Assembly (NCBI GenBank): GCA_003254925.1
Contig: QANZ01026808.1
Coordinates: 1 to 64,000 of the forward strand
Length of the DNA: 64,000 bases
Direction: 5' to 3'
From: Chamaecrista fasciculata
Lineage: Eukaryota > Streptophyta > Magnoliopsida > Fabales > Fabaceae
Part shown: piece after piece, positions 48,005 to 61,552 of the stretch
How the letters are laid out: each line of letters begins with the position of its first letter
Position numbering within the stretch: position 1 is the stretch's first letter
Translations under genes and position numbers: made by a program
Notes under the pieces: generated by a model
Told to the model about the DNA's origin: nothing
The model's input: only the letters and a program-made list of their open reading frames with translations
The model's database searches: none

Positions 48005-49617
48005 ATGAAAGCTGGTGTTCTTATTCTCTATCTGACACTAGCAGCTATTTATCTCACTCATTGTGGTATGACCTATGAAGCACTTAATACTTATTTGATA
48101 AATATATGTCTAATATTTTGGATTAAACATGAAGAGGCATTTTAAGCTATATATATATGAATCAAAATTTTATATTTGATCATGTTACTGTTTATATATA
48201 TTTCATTTTATTCAGGCTTCTTCAATCCTATTTGCTTTCTTTTGTTTTTTCCCTACATATGCAGATGCAGATAGATCAATGAGGCCATTCAAAGGCCTAA
48301 AACATGGGGGAATTTTGACACACAAACACAGAAAGGAGTTGAGAATGATTTTAAGGCATTATGATCTTAACCCATCTTTTGATTCTTCAAATGCAAAACT
48401 TGATAGTGTTAGCTCATCAAATTCCTTTTTACCACCTTATGATTCACTGGCTCCTATTCCATTGCCAGAAAATAGCCCCCCACTTTGTTTATCTCCTCCA
48501 AACCCATCTCTAAGCCCGCCCGGGTCTTCGTCCACCCCAAGTGTTCCGAACCCGGCTAGCGATAATCCGAGTTCACCCGAACCAATCCAAAACCCTCCTA
48601 CCATTTTTCCAGGCCCACCTGGATCTTTATTACCTACTCCAACACCACCACAAAGTGTTCCATATTCACCTGAAAGCACTCCAAACTCACCTGATCAACA
48701 AAATCCCCCCATCATTATTCCAGGCCCACCCAATAACATCCCAAGCCCATTAGAACCAATACAAAATCCTCCTACCATTACTCCAGGAAGCCCACCCAAT
48801 AACATCCCAAGCCCATCAGAACCAATACAAAATCCTCCGGGCGGCCCACCCGGGTCCTTGCCTACACCAACCCCGGAAAGTGTTCCAAGCCCACCCGAAC
48901 CGATCATATCGAGCCCGCCTAATTTTGAGCCCAACCCTCCAAGTACTACTATTCCATCCCCTAGTGGAGGAGGCTTTGTCCCAAGCCCAATAGTGTTTGA
49001 GCCTCCTATTGTGTATCCACCACCAAATGCACCTCCACCTCCCTATCATGCTGCTCCAAGTGGAGCCTTGTGGTGTGTGGCCAAGCCATCAGTTCCAGAC
49101 CCAATCCTTCAAGAAGCCATGAATTATGCTTGTGGGTCAGGAGCAGATTGTGATTCCATTCAGACCAACGGGCTTTGCTTTGAGCCCAACACTGTATTGG
49201 CCCATGCTTCATATGCCTTCAATAATTTTTGGCAAAATACAAAGGTTACTGGTGGTACTTGTGACTTTGGAAAGACAGCCATACTAGTTACAAAAGACCC
49301 CAGTGAGTAATTTTTAGTTACTTACAAATATGAACTATTATATATTCTTATAAAAACATAAAATTCATTGTAAGTATATTTCAAGTAAGCCCATCAACTT
49401 TTGAATATAAATCATAATAAAAAGAAATCTTCGTTCTATGCAAGATGAAATATTTAGGGATCTTTGGTTTTTATAGTTCAATTTTCATTTTTCACAAGAG
49501 GCAAATTTTAGAAATTTGTGTATGCTTTAGCCTAAATTTTATATTTTGTCATTACTAATTAAATGCTTTTGTTTCTTTTCCACAGGTTACGATGGATGCC
49601 ACTTTGTCTACAATTGA
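48005..49617 (+). CDS. secreted proline-rich X8-domain protein
   Basis: A protein with a C-terminal X8 (CBM43) domain, a callose (beta-1,3-glucan)-binding module of cell walls and plasmodesmata. Exons 48005-48065, 48265-49302 and 49586-49617 join in phase to 376 residues. The first 20 residues are a signal peptide (MKAGVLILYLTLAAIYLTHC). Residues about 85-265 are proline-rich, with repeated SP.EPIQNPP and IPGPP units, suggesting a wall-anchored linker. The X8 domain starts at ALWCVAKP and has the six usual Cys: WC, ACGSGADC, GLC, GGTC and DGCHFVYN. There is no glycosyl hydrolase domain and no hydrophobic tail after X8, so no GPI anchor is evident. The exon 2 acceptor has two AG sites six bases apart (48264 and 48270) that keep the same frame. 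It is not a full glucanase. Confidence 0.88.
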
Positions 49618-51833
49618 ATTGATTAATGGTAGTTTCTTTGTGTTTCTTAAGCCACTTTGTGTCTACAATCGAACAGAAGACACCACGATATGTTTCTTTC
49701 TAAGTTCTAACTTTCTTTCTTCTTCCTTTATTATTCTTTTAGTTAAAAATAAGTCCTGCTTGTCACACTAATTGGACAAAGAAGATTTTATTTTTCTTTT
49801 AGTTAAAAATGCAAAATTCGCACAAAAGATTTTGTATTTCGTAAGTAACCATGAATTAATCCTAAGTTTTATAAAGGCTAAACTTTTGTCTTGAATTTAA
49901 AGTCTACACTGAAACATGTGTTTGTACTAATAAGTGTTTGGTGTAATACTAAATGAGTTGTACTCTAAGTTGAGGGATTCAAAGTTTGAGCCTTGAGTCA
50001 ACACGGTTGGAGGATTTTAATTGTTCGCTCTCGATCAAAATGAAATTAGTTTTCGCCTAAACGTTACACGGATAAGCGAAAAAAATTCATAGTTATTAAA
50101 AAAAAAGCGTGCTTGTCACATTCTGATTTTCATGTTTCGCCTCAATTATGTTTGTATTTTTTCGAATGCCGATGAATCTAACCTATTTTCATAAAAGGCT
50201 TTTCCGACATAAAAATAGATTTATATTGTCTTGAGAAGTGAGAAGTGACTTTTAGAATAATGTTGTAATTTGTATTATATATAAATGATTTTTTTTTGGC
50301 CTGTTATATATAAATGAAATAGGAAAGTAATTAGAGAGGGGTTTCTTCCTATATGGAAACTTGAAGAGTGCAGTGTAATTTTCATTTGGCAGTTTGAGTG
50401 ATTTTAAATGCATTTTTAATCGAAATATTCGTATCAATTTAAAGAATTTTAATTGAATGGTTAACAAATAATTTATTTAACTAAATAAAATAAATAAATA
50501 ATAATTTGAGCAATCTAAATTGAACAATTTTCAATTTTTTTTCTTAATTAATAATTAAATTAGAAAATGTGAAATGGAGTATCGAATATGACTAAATAAA
50601 CTTAAAGATTTCGAGTAGAAGTTTAATAATATTTTATCAGAATTAGTTTTGAACACTCATAAGCACAACTATATTATGTTGTATTTGGCCAAAGAAAAAA
50701 CAACAACTATATATTATGTTACCTTTGAGTTATTGAATCATCCCTATTTTTGAATAAAAATTAGTCAATGTACCAATTCAAGGTTTGAGTAATTGAGTCA
50801 TTGTTTTTGACTGTCAATATACTTAAAAATTAATTGAATTAGATAAAATAAAAAATATTTGTTTCTATAAAATTGTAAATTAATTGTTTTCAATATTTTT
50901 TTAGATTTATTGACTTCAAATTTAATATAAAACATTTTTAAAAGTCAATATTTGTTTTTGTAAAACACTTTCAAAATTTATAAATAAAACTATATAATTT
51001 CGTTATAAAAATCATAATATTTATATTTATTAAATAAATATCACATCACTAAAATATAACTTAAAATTTTTTTAATGATATAACAAATTTAACAAGATGT
51101 TATATTGAGCATATTATATTTTGTAATAACACTCATGTCATCAACTATTTACTACGCTTCTGGAATTAATAAATCAATTCTTATATATCTATACAGATCG
51201 AAAATCAAATCATGCATATTATCGTTGATTTGAACACACATTAAACTCACTTCAATAACTTTTATGTCTTGAAAGAACAATTTCTACTTAATCTTGGGCT
51301 GAGGAATACACACTTGATTGACAAAAAGAATGATTATTTATATATCCTATATATACAAAAATTATAAATTAAAATGTGCTTGCACGTTTAACTTATTATG
51401 CGAATCTAGATCCATAATGCTCAAATTCGTTAGCAATTGATTGAGTGTTTCAACCGTTAGATTAAAAAAAAAACTTTTTGACAGCGAGAGACCCTTAAAT
51501 AGAGCATCAATTTACGAAGATTAATCTTTAGTCCGTCGGGCTGATTGGAAAACAAAAAAAAAAGAGGCAAAACTTATATCAAGTTCCCTACATCCTTGTC
51601 ATCAAGTTCTCCAATCAAAAGTCTTGATTACATTCTCTCTCTTCAATGATTGATTACATTCCCTACATCCTTGCTATCAAGTTCTCCAATCATAAGTTTT
51701 GATTACATTATCTTTCTTCAATGATTGGTCATCCTTGCTATCAAATAAACGGTACATGACCATCCTATATTGTCCAAAATGTCCATCATCATCATAATAA
51801 GCGTTAATAAAGAGTTGTTCTAAGTCGTAAATA
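49618..51833. repeat. intergenic; echo of the last X8 exon and a short tandem repeat
   Basis: At about 49650-49672 'gccactttgt(gt)ctacaat' repeats the end of the X8 gene. About 51577-51740 has two tandem units starting ttccctacatccttg, with a relative near 58365-58475. The rest is AT-rich with no gene seen. Confidence 0.45.
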
Positions 51834-52190
51834 CTCCCTCCGTTTTTATATATTTGATGTTTAAGGTAAATACACACAGACCAAGGAAATGATTAGTTTA
51901 CCTAAAATGAAGAGAAAAATGAGATAGAAAGACTAAACTATTCCTATTAAATTACTCTTAGTTAGTCACATAAGTCAATAGTAGCTTTGATTACTCATTA
52001 AATTCCTCCAACCAAATTGAAATATTCCCACAATTTAGTCTTGAAAAATGCTTATTCATTTATGACTCTACTATATTTAATAAAGGTCGAATGGTACAAA
52101 AATAATTAATGTTTTCTTAAATTTATTAAACACCAGATATTTTAGAACAAAAAAAGTTGTCCAAAACATCATATATAGAACCTGAGGGAG
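51834..52190. mobile_element. Stowaway (Tc1/mariner-type) MITE
   Basis: It begins ctccctccg and ends with its mirror cctgagggag, next to TA on both sides (51832-51833, 52191-52192), the Stowaway target duplication. Length about 357 bases; no coding. Confidence 0.8.
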
Positions 52191-52192
52191 TA

Positions 52193-54414
52193 ATAATTTG
52201 ACACTGTTGAATTATTACATAAGTAAAAATAGATTTCCAAATATCAAAATGACAAAAACAAAAGTGAAAGCATTCTTTTGGTCCTTAAACTTTATATCAA
52301 ATTTCAATTTTATTGATGTTTTTTTTATTGTCAATTCTGTTTTTAATATTTCATATTAATTTAGTTAATTTTATTATTTGATTAACTTCTTTCAATCAAT
52401 TTATGACTGACTTCATCATATTTTTTCGATCTGAATTAGGATTCGAATTTTTCTTTTTATCAATTTTACATTACATGTCATTTAATCACATAGAATCTCT
52501 CGTTAATATTTAGTTAAAATAAAATCAAATAATGAAATTGACCAAAATGTGAAATATTAAAGACAATATTAATAAAAAATATATTAAAAGTAAAACTAAA
52601 AATTAATATAAAATTTAGATAAAAGAAATTACTTTTTGCCGAAAGATTATACATCCATCTTTTGACTTGAAGATATATGCTTTGAGCATTTCTGCTGGGG
52701 CGCATCATGAGAGGTGGACTCCACAGCACTGCCTACCTTTAGTAATGCTTACAGCATAAATGCAAAGCATACCTTTAATTTTGTAGCATTATATTACATT
52801 ATTAATAATTATATATATATATATTCTCATTTTATACATGTCATTTCTTAGGATTAAGCGCTTACAACTAGACCAAAAGTTATAGCTGTTAGCAAAGATG
52901 CAACTTTATTTCTATAGTCCACAGTAGAGTAGACATCCAAGCGTCATGATTCGACTATGATTTGACCCCACACCTGAATCTCCGCCATAGGACAATTGAT
53001 GTCACACCTTGGCTAACATCACTTTGTAGTTAATTATAGTAATTGTTTATTTAATGAAATTTCACACCAAGTACAATATTGACCAATTCTGGAGGGGCCC
53101 CTCTAAATGGATCACAATTGGATTATGCTGCAAAGATGAGCAAGCTTGGCTTAGCTTATAGCTTTAATTTGGTATTCATGAATTAATATAATGATGTCCT
53201 CCTTGTCAATAGGGCCCCAAATTAGGAAATGTGTAAAGATGACACCACCATTCTCTCTTTTAAAGATGACCCCAAATTATTTACTCCAATTTAAAGATGA
53301 TTCCACCATTCTCTCCAATTTGTATCAAAAAAGAAAAATTTACTCCAATTTGAAGAAGATTTTCAATCCCGGAAGCAATTGAATTTTTCTTCTTGATCTT
53401 TAGCTGCTTATTTTTTTGACACCTTTGTACTCAAAATGGATCCTCTGTTTGTGCTGATGGTCTTGAGTGTGGTTTACTTTCCATTTGATGTTGAAGTGAT
53501 TTAATTTTAGCCATTGGTTCCTTATTGTACATCTTAACTATCCATTTTTATTATATTTTAGTCATTGGTTTCTCTTGCACCTTAGTCGACGATTTATATT
53601 CCAAGGTCAAATACATATTTTAGTCCTCAAATTATGGGTAAGTTTTATTTTGGTTATATGACTTATTTATTTTATTTTTGTCCTCAAACTTTCACATTTG
53701 TTCTATTTTGGTCCCCAAAATATGATTTTATTGGGTCTTCACCGTTATTTTTAATCATAATTTGGAGATAAAAAGTAACAACAATTTTCTTTTCAATTTG
53801 TGATTAAGAATGAAAATTTTTCTTCCTCTCTTTACATACTCACTTATTATTACATATATGAAAGAAAAATTATTTATCTCGATTGTTTAAATCATAAATA
53901 ATGACATAAAGCATATGAAATCACATTTTGGGGACTAAAATGGAAAAAATGTGAAAGTTTGAAAACCAAAATGGAACAAAAATAATTTTAGGATAGAAAT
54001 GAAACTTAATTACCCCATAGTTTGAGTACCAAAATTTAATTTGTTTAACCACTTTCCATTAAGTACTAACAGAAGTAAATCAAAAGGGCCCTCTGTGTTA
54101 ACGACAAAAATCACAAGTCACAAAAATGATGCCTTTTGACTCTCAAAGTACCAAAATAGAATTAGACTAAACTACAAGGTATTGAAGTGTAATTTTCCCA
54201 AAACAAAACAAAGAAACGATCCTAAACAAAAGTGAGGACACTTTCGCTATATTCCAATAATCAATTACGTATAATATATATGTCTACAACAGGAAAGAAT
54301 CCTATAATACTACAATATGCATGTGAAAAAAAGATATTATTTATTACTCATCATGCAAGAAGAATAGATTAGATATTGCTTATTAATTTGATCTCCCTTT
54401 TCCTCCATTGTGAT
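52193..54414. repeat. intergenic, eroded foldback elements
   Basis: About 52270-52570 and 53605-54045 are opposing arms; the latter is family B like those in the ZIP introns ('tcctcaaa..atggg' / 'ccatagtttgag'). A short repeated 'tttaaagatga' stretch is at 53230-53360. No gene is seen. Confidence 0.45.
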
Positions 54415-54422
54415 TATAAATA
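54415..54422 (+). promoter_or_regulatory. TATA box of the diterpene cyclase gene
   Basis: TATAAATA about 80 bases before the start codon, in an otherwise ordinary AT-rich upstream region. Confidence 0.5.
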
Positions 54423-54499
54423 CTACATGAACATCTCCATATCTTTAACTAATTAAACTCAAAACGGGTTATTACAACTTACAAGCAAAATAATTAATC

Positions 54500-56377
54500 A
54501 TGTCTCTTCTGTCCATTCCATCTTCAAACCATTTATTTGCTTCATCCATGAATTCCCTTCCCATGATGATCAATCATGGCTCTAATAATAAGAGCTTTAA
54601 TGGTAATGTAAATCCACAATCCCATTTACTTTAATTAATTTATCATTGCCTATAAAAGATTATTAATATGAATATATAGGTTTATTTTGTTCTATATAGG
54701 TGTTTTCCTGCCACTGAAGGCCAAAGTAACTGAGTTTAGAGCAAAGTGCAAGGGTAGCAAATCATCGGAACATATAACTGCCGAGGTATATATATATATG
54801 AACATGAACTAATGTGATTTGTATGTTAATTAGTTGTTATTTTAAATTTAAAAAATATTAAAAAAATTATTTTAATTTATTTTAAAAAGTCATAAAATAA
54901 GTGGATGATTATATCTAAGAACTTCTTCCCATATTCAAGATATATTATATTAAACGTTTGCAAATATCATGATTTAATTTTTATGCCATACAATAATATA
55001 AGGCTAAAGCGCACTTTTGGACCTATAATTTTGGCAAAAGTCTTAATTTGGTTCCATAACTTTTTTTGTTGCAATTTTGGTCCCATAACTTCTGAAAATG
55101 TCCCACCGTTGGTCCCAAGCTGATTTCCATTCATTTTCTTCCGTTAAAGATGATCTGACATACTGAGTTGAATGAAGACGTGACAAATATGGGTGAAGTG
55201 GATTTAACTGCTGATAATGGATGGAAATCAGCTTGGGACCAACGATGAGACGTTTTCAAAAGTTATGGGACCAAAATTGCAACAAAAAAATTATGGGACC
55301 AAATTGAGACCTTTTCCTAAGTTATGAGACCAAAATTATAACAAAAAAAATTATAGGAACAAATTGAGACCTTTGCCAAAGTTATGGGACAAAAAGTGCA
55401 CTTTAGCCATAATATAATGATAGACAGAAATTTAATATATAGTTTTCAATATTTATTTTCAAATTATATTGTTTAAATTTTGGCAAAAAAAAAATTTGAT
55501 ACCACATCATTATACACACACTATAATAGGTGTCAGTGCATACAATTAACTAAGAAGTAAATTAACAATTCGAATTTAAAAGATTAATTATTGAGTTGAC
55601 AACTTGATTTTCAAATATCGAAATATATAGTTTAGCCCCTAAATGTTTTGATATATTTTTTAGTCATTTTCATGGACTAAAGTATATCATTATTTAATTT
55701 TTTCAGAGACTATAAAGAGTATATATATTATTTGGATTTTTCAAGAATTAAATTGTATATTTCAATCTTTCAAAAACCGAGTTGTCAATTTAGTAATCTT
55801 TTAAGGACTAATTTGTTAAATTTACTCATTAATTAACTTGGAAACATTGTTTTCAAAGAATATATATGAAACTAATTAAAGAAACTATATGATTAAGATA
55901 GAAACTCTATCTAATTAAGTGGTCTAATCAAATATATTATTTTTGGCTTGACAAATTAAAGGAACATGTCATGATAAATAATGAGATCAGAAAGAAAGTG
56001 GAAGCTATAAAAGTGATGTTAGAGTGTGATGAAGTTAAGAAGAGCATATCAGCCTCAGCTTATGACACAGCATGGATAGCTCTCATAAAAGAAGTTAATG
56101 GAAGAGATAATTCTCCACATTTTCCTTCTTCTCTTCAATGGGTTATAGACAATCAACTTCATGATGGTTCATGGGGTGATCCTCATATCTTTGTGGCCTA
56201 TGATAGGCTGATTTGTACTTTGGCATGTGTTATTGTTTTAAGACACTACAGTGTCCATCCACAAAAGGCTGAAAAAGGTAATTGGTTAATTATTATTATT
56301 ATTATTATTATTTTGGAAAAACTGTTTCTTTAATTTAAATATTAATAAGTTTTTGGAAGAGGTATGCATTTGACGTT

Positions 56378-56414
<37 letters not shown>

Positions 56415-59400
56415 AAAATCTTATTTTGGTTCCTAATGTTTATCTTAAATTTTTTTGGTCTCTAATAATTTTTTAGTTCTATTTCGGTCATTAATATTTT
56501 CCAAAAGTTTTATTTTGGATGAGTTTTTGAGTTTCTTGATGATTTCCGTACGTTTTCCGGTGAGTTTTAAATTTTCTGCGTTTTCAGTCTTGGTCTCTCT
56601 GTCATTTGCTTTAATTTGTGTTGTTTTTGCATTTCTATTCCATTGCATGAAAAATTCATGGATTAGAGATCAAGATATAAGGTTTGAGAATCTTCAGAAA
56701 TGCTCTTTCACTTTCATTTTGATAGTCGGGGACTAAAGTGAAAGGGACTTGAAGTTTTCAAGACTAAACTATAATTTAAAATAGACGGAGGACTAACGGT
56801 GAGAGGTTTTCAAAACATATAGAACCAAAACTAAGACAAAAAGATATAAGACTGATTTGGGACCTAGAGCAAAGATACAAGACCAAATTCGAGACAAAAA
56901 AAGTTATAAGACTAATTTGGGAATTGGAGCAAAGTTATAGGACCAAATTCGCACTTTGACCAATTTTTTTGGTCTCTAATATTATTTTAGTTCTATTTCG
57001 GTCATTAATATTTTCCAAAATTTTTATTTGTTTCTAACTACTAAATGTGATTATATATATCTCTCTTATTTCAAATCTGAATGTAACAAAAATAGAGTTA
57101 CATGTTACACTTAACAAGTTCTTTCACTACTTAGTTGGATCTATCGCTAAACAAGATCAAATCGGGGTCTGAAAGTGGATTGCTCATTTAAGTTGGTCAT
57201 AACTCTCTCTTTTTAAATTCAAATGTGACAAAATCGAAGCTACGAGTTACTCTTAATAAGTTCTCTATGTGCTTATTGGGGGTCGTCGACAAATGATGTG
57301 ATCAAATAGTACTTTTGAAAGTTGGTGTTAGTTTCTTTTTATCCAACCCACTTTTAGAATACTAGCTATTTGACCTTATTTGTCGATAGTTCCAACCGGA
57401 TAGATAAAGAGAATTCATTATGAGTAACTCGTAATTATGATTTTTCACATTTGTACTTTTTTTTTGAACACTCATATCCGTACTTGAAACAAGAGAGGTA
57501 TGACCAACTTTAAAAACCGAGTGCCCTACTTTCAAGCTCAATTTGACGACTTTTTCTAACAACCCCAATTAGACATACAGAGAGAAAGAGCTTGTCAATA
57601 GTGACTTGTAGCTCTAATTCAATCGCATTCGAACTTGAAACGAGAGAAATATAACTAGATTTAATTATTAGGGACCAATCGTGAACTTATTAATGATTAA
57701 AATCAGTGATGTGAAAACCGGACCGGACCGGCCGGTCGGACCGCTACCCGAAGACACAAGCGAGTTGGTTCAACCATTTGAACCGGAATGATGGTTGGAC
57801 CGAAAATAACCGGCCAAGAACCGGAAAACCGGAACCAACCGCTGGACCGGACCGGCGGTTCTCAATTTTTTTTACAAAAAATTGTTTTGAGTCTTCTAAG
57901 GATCGAACCCATGCCCTTTCTTCACACTCCCAACGCCTTTACCATCCCAACTGTGAGGCTTTGTTAACTTTCTCTTACCAATTATTTTACTTATCTAATA
58001 AATTAATAAATTTAATGCATCTCTTAGACCCAAAAAAAAATATAGAGGGTTTATATTTAATATATTAAAAATAATTATTTATTATGTCATCCGGTCCAAA
58101 CATCCGGTCCGACCGATTCAACCGATCCGACCGTGAACCGAACACTTGTCCGAGTCTTTGTCCGGTTCGGTTATGACAACACTGATTAAAATGGGATTTT
58201 TGCGGAACATTAATGACCAAAATAGAATAGAAAAAATATTATGGACCAAAACGAGATTTTTGCTTGTATATATTTAAATATAAAAGCTTAGGGTTAGGGC
58301 TTACTCCCTTCCATTAACACTTCATATTCTGTGCGCTACGAACTTTTTATTTTTATTTTTAGAAAGGAAAAAACTTATATCAAATTTCTTATATCTTTTA
58401 CTATCAAGATTATCCAGTCACAAGTTTTAATTATATATATTCTCTCTCTTTGATGATTGGTCATGCAAAATGTGGTGTTTAATATTTCTCTCTATCATGA
58501 TTGATCATGTACTCATGTATATAATTTTTGCCACGTATCAAATGTCGATTGAAGAACTTAATAAAAAAAATATAAAGAATTTGATATAAATTTTGCCTTT
58601 TTAAATTATTTGGTTTCATGCATGCATTCGTGCATATATGCATTAATGATAGTTCGTGAGTGAGAAAAATTTCATCGTATAGAGAGTTAACATTTAAATA
58701 ATGTTTACTAATTAACTTACATTTTACATGTATATATCCAGGACTTGAATTCTTCAAAAACAACATAAAGAAGCTGGAAACAGAGAACAAAGAGCACATG
58801 ACATGTGGGTTTGAAACTGTTCTCCCATCACTTCTCCAATTAGCAAAAAGTTTGAAAGTTGATGTGCCTCATGATTTTCCAGCCCTAAAACATGTATTTG
58901 CAAGGAGGGATATCAAACTTACTAGGTATGCTTGTGATTAAGTTAATTATTATAGTTATACTATTATATATATGTCTTTAGGAATTTTTAAACTCTAACG
59001 CTTTTTTCACTTTCTTTTATATTTATATCTTATTAATATAAATTACTCATAAACTTATATATATATATAATTGGATGGAGACTAAATCACATTAAGACCT
59101 TATGAGTTTTAAGTCAGGAATAGAAAATACTCATGAGTTTCAAAATTTAATTAACAAATCGACAGATCCTTTAAGTTTTTAACTTTATTTAGAACTCCTA
59201 AAGTTTAAAACTTGACGAACAAATTCTTTGAATTTTCAATTTTTCTTATTTAAGACTCCTACATATATAATAGCCTCAATTTTTTTAAAAAGTTCAGGGG
59301 TTCTAAGTGAATAAAACTAAAAGTCCAGGGATATATCTGTTAAATTTTAAAGCTCAAAGGTCTTAAGTGACGAAAATGAAAACTCAAAAAGTTTATTTAT

Positions 59401-61516
59401 TAAATTTTAAAACTAAGGAGTATTTTTTGTCCCCAATAAAACTCATGGAGTACTCTTGGTGCAATTTAGCCTTGATAAATATATAATTTGATACTTGGCT
59501 TAAGTGCACTTTTGGTCCCTTAACTTTCGCAAAGGTCTCACTTTGGTCCCCTAAGTTTTTTTGTTGCAATTTTGGTCCCCTAACTTTTGAAAATGTCTCA
59601 CCATTGGTCCGCTTCCAAGTCATGAAAACGTCTCTCCATAATGGTTATTTTTTAATCAACTTCACCTATATTTTCCACATCATCAGCCAACTCAGCCTGT
59701 CAGATCAGTACTAACGGCAAATAATTGATGGAAAAAGTGCACTTGGGACTAACGGTGAGGCGTTTTCAAAAGTTAGGGGACCAAAATTGCAACAAAAATA
59801 ATTAGGGGACCAAATTGAGATGTTTTCAAAAGTTAGAGAACCAAAACTGCAACAAAAAAAGTTAGAGGCCCGAATTGAGACCTTTGCGAAAGTTAGGGGA
59901 CCAAAAGTGCACTTAAGCCTTGATATTTAATCCAATTAATTGATTATATTGAATTATTTCTCTTGACATTATGTGGGAATAGAATACCAATGGACCTCTT
60001 GCATAGTATGCCCACATCATTGCTCTTCAGCTTGGAATCAATTCCATGCCTGCAATGGGAAAAACTTGTGAAATTGCAGAGTAAAGATGGGTCTTTCTTT
60101 TTCTCTCCATCTGCCACAGCCTTTGCCTTCATGCAAACCAAGGATCAAAATTGTCTTGATTACATAAATAATGTGGTTCAAAACTTTGATGGTGGAGGTA
60201 AAGCTAGTTGACCAAAAAAGAGGTTACATTAAATTAAAAATAAGAGCAAATTAACAATTCAATCTCTGGAAGATCGTCGAGTTGACAACTTGGTCCTTGA
60301 AAAATTAAAATAAACAGTTTAGTCCTTAAAAGATTCAAACGATAGACTTATTATTCATAGACTAATAAAGTAAATGTTATTTTAGCTACTAAATAGTATA
60401 CTTTTTTAATCTTTCAAGAACAAAATTGCGTATTTCAATTTTTTTGACGGGATTGAGTTGTTAATACGGTGAACTTTCAAGGATCGAGTTGTTAGTTTTC
60501 TCTAAAATAATCTCTTAAGTAAACTAACAACTTGGTCTTTAAAGAAAGATTATCGAGTAGATAGCTCAATCCTTAAAAGATTGAAATACACAATTTAATT
60601 AGTCTTCAAAATACATAATGGTATACTTGTTCTAAGTCTTTTTCATGAATTAAAGAATATATTGTTTGATTCTTTAAAGAACTAACATGTGTATTTCAAT
60701 CTTTTAGAAACCGAATAGTTAATTTGGTAATCTTTCAGGGACCAAGTTGTTAGTTTTCAAAAATTAATTAATGATGACCTGTTATTTATTTTATGTTTTA
60801 TGAACATTTTTAGTCCCAGATTTCTATCCTATAGAATTTCTGGAACAATTATGGACTGTTGATCGATTGGAGCGATTAGGAATTTCAAGATATTTTCAAG
60901 CAGTGATCAAAGTAAATTTGGACTACGTTTCCAGGTAATTTCGTTATACTTCTTTTTTGGTATGAAATTATATATTTATTTCAGCCTTAGTATATATATA
61001 AAATGCATATTAATAAGCTTATATATATATTTGCAGAAATTGGAATGAGAAAGGAATCGGGTGGACAAAGTACTCAGACCTTCCAGACCTTGACGATACA
61101 TCAATGGGCTTCAGACTACTAAGATTGAATGGCTATGAAGTTTCAGCTAGTGAGCACCATAATTACATGAATTTAATTAGAAAATAATAATAAATATATA
61201 TGGTCAAAGACAAAATTGGTCCCATATATTTTGCTCAATTCTCAATTTGGTCCTATATAATTTTTTTGTTGCATTTTTGGTCTTACAAAAGGTCTCAATT
61301 TGTTCCTATATCATTTTTTGTTTTATATTTTTTGGTCAGGTTGAAGAATTGGTATCATATTTTTATAAAAGGTTCTACCGTTAATTCTACCTCTAAAGAT
61401 ATGAAATTGATATTTCTCCACTTGACTCAAAGATATGAAATTAAATCTGTAACAAAAAAAGATAAGGAATTAAATTGGAAACTGAGCAAAGATATGAGAC
61501 AAAATTTGTACTTTTA

Positions 61517-61552
<36 letters not shown>

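Noticed and set aside
48437-49212. long minus-strand ORFs opposite the X8 gene
   Set aside because: Antisense shadows of the proline-rich repeat; Gly-rich translations without start context.
54905-55123. 72-codon ORF in diterpene cyclase intron 2
   Set aside because: Spans the arm of a MULE-type foldback; same artefact as in the other family A copies.
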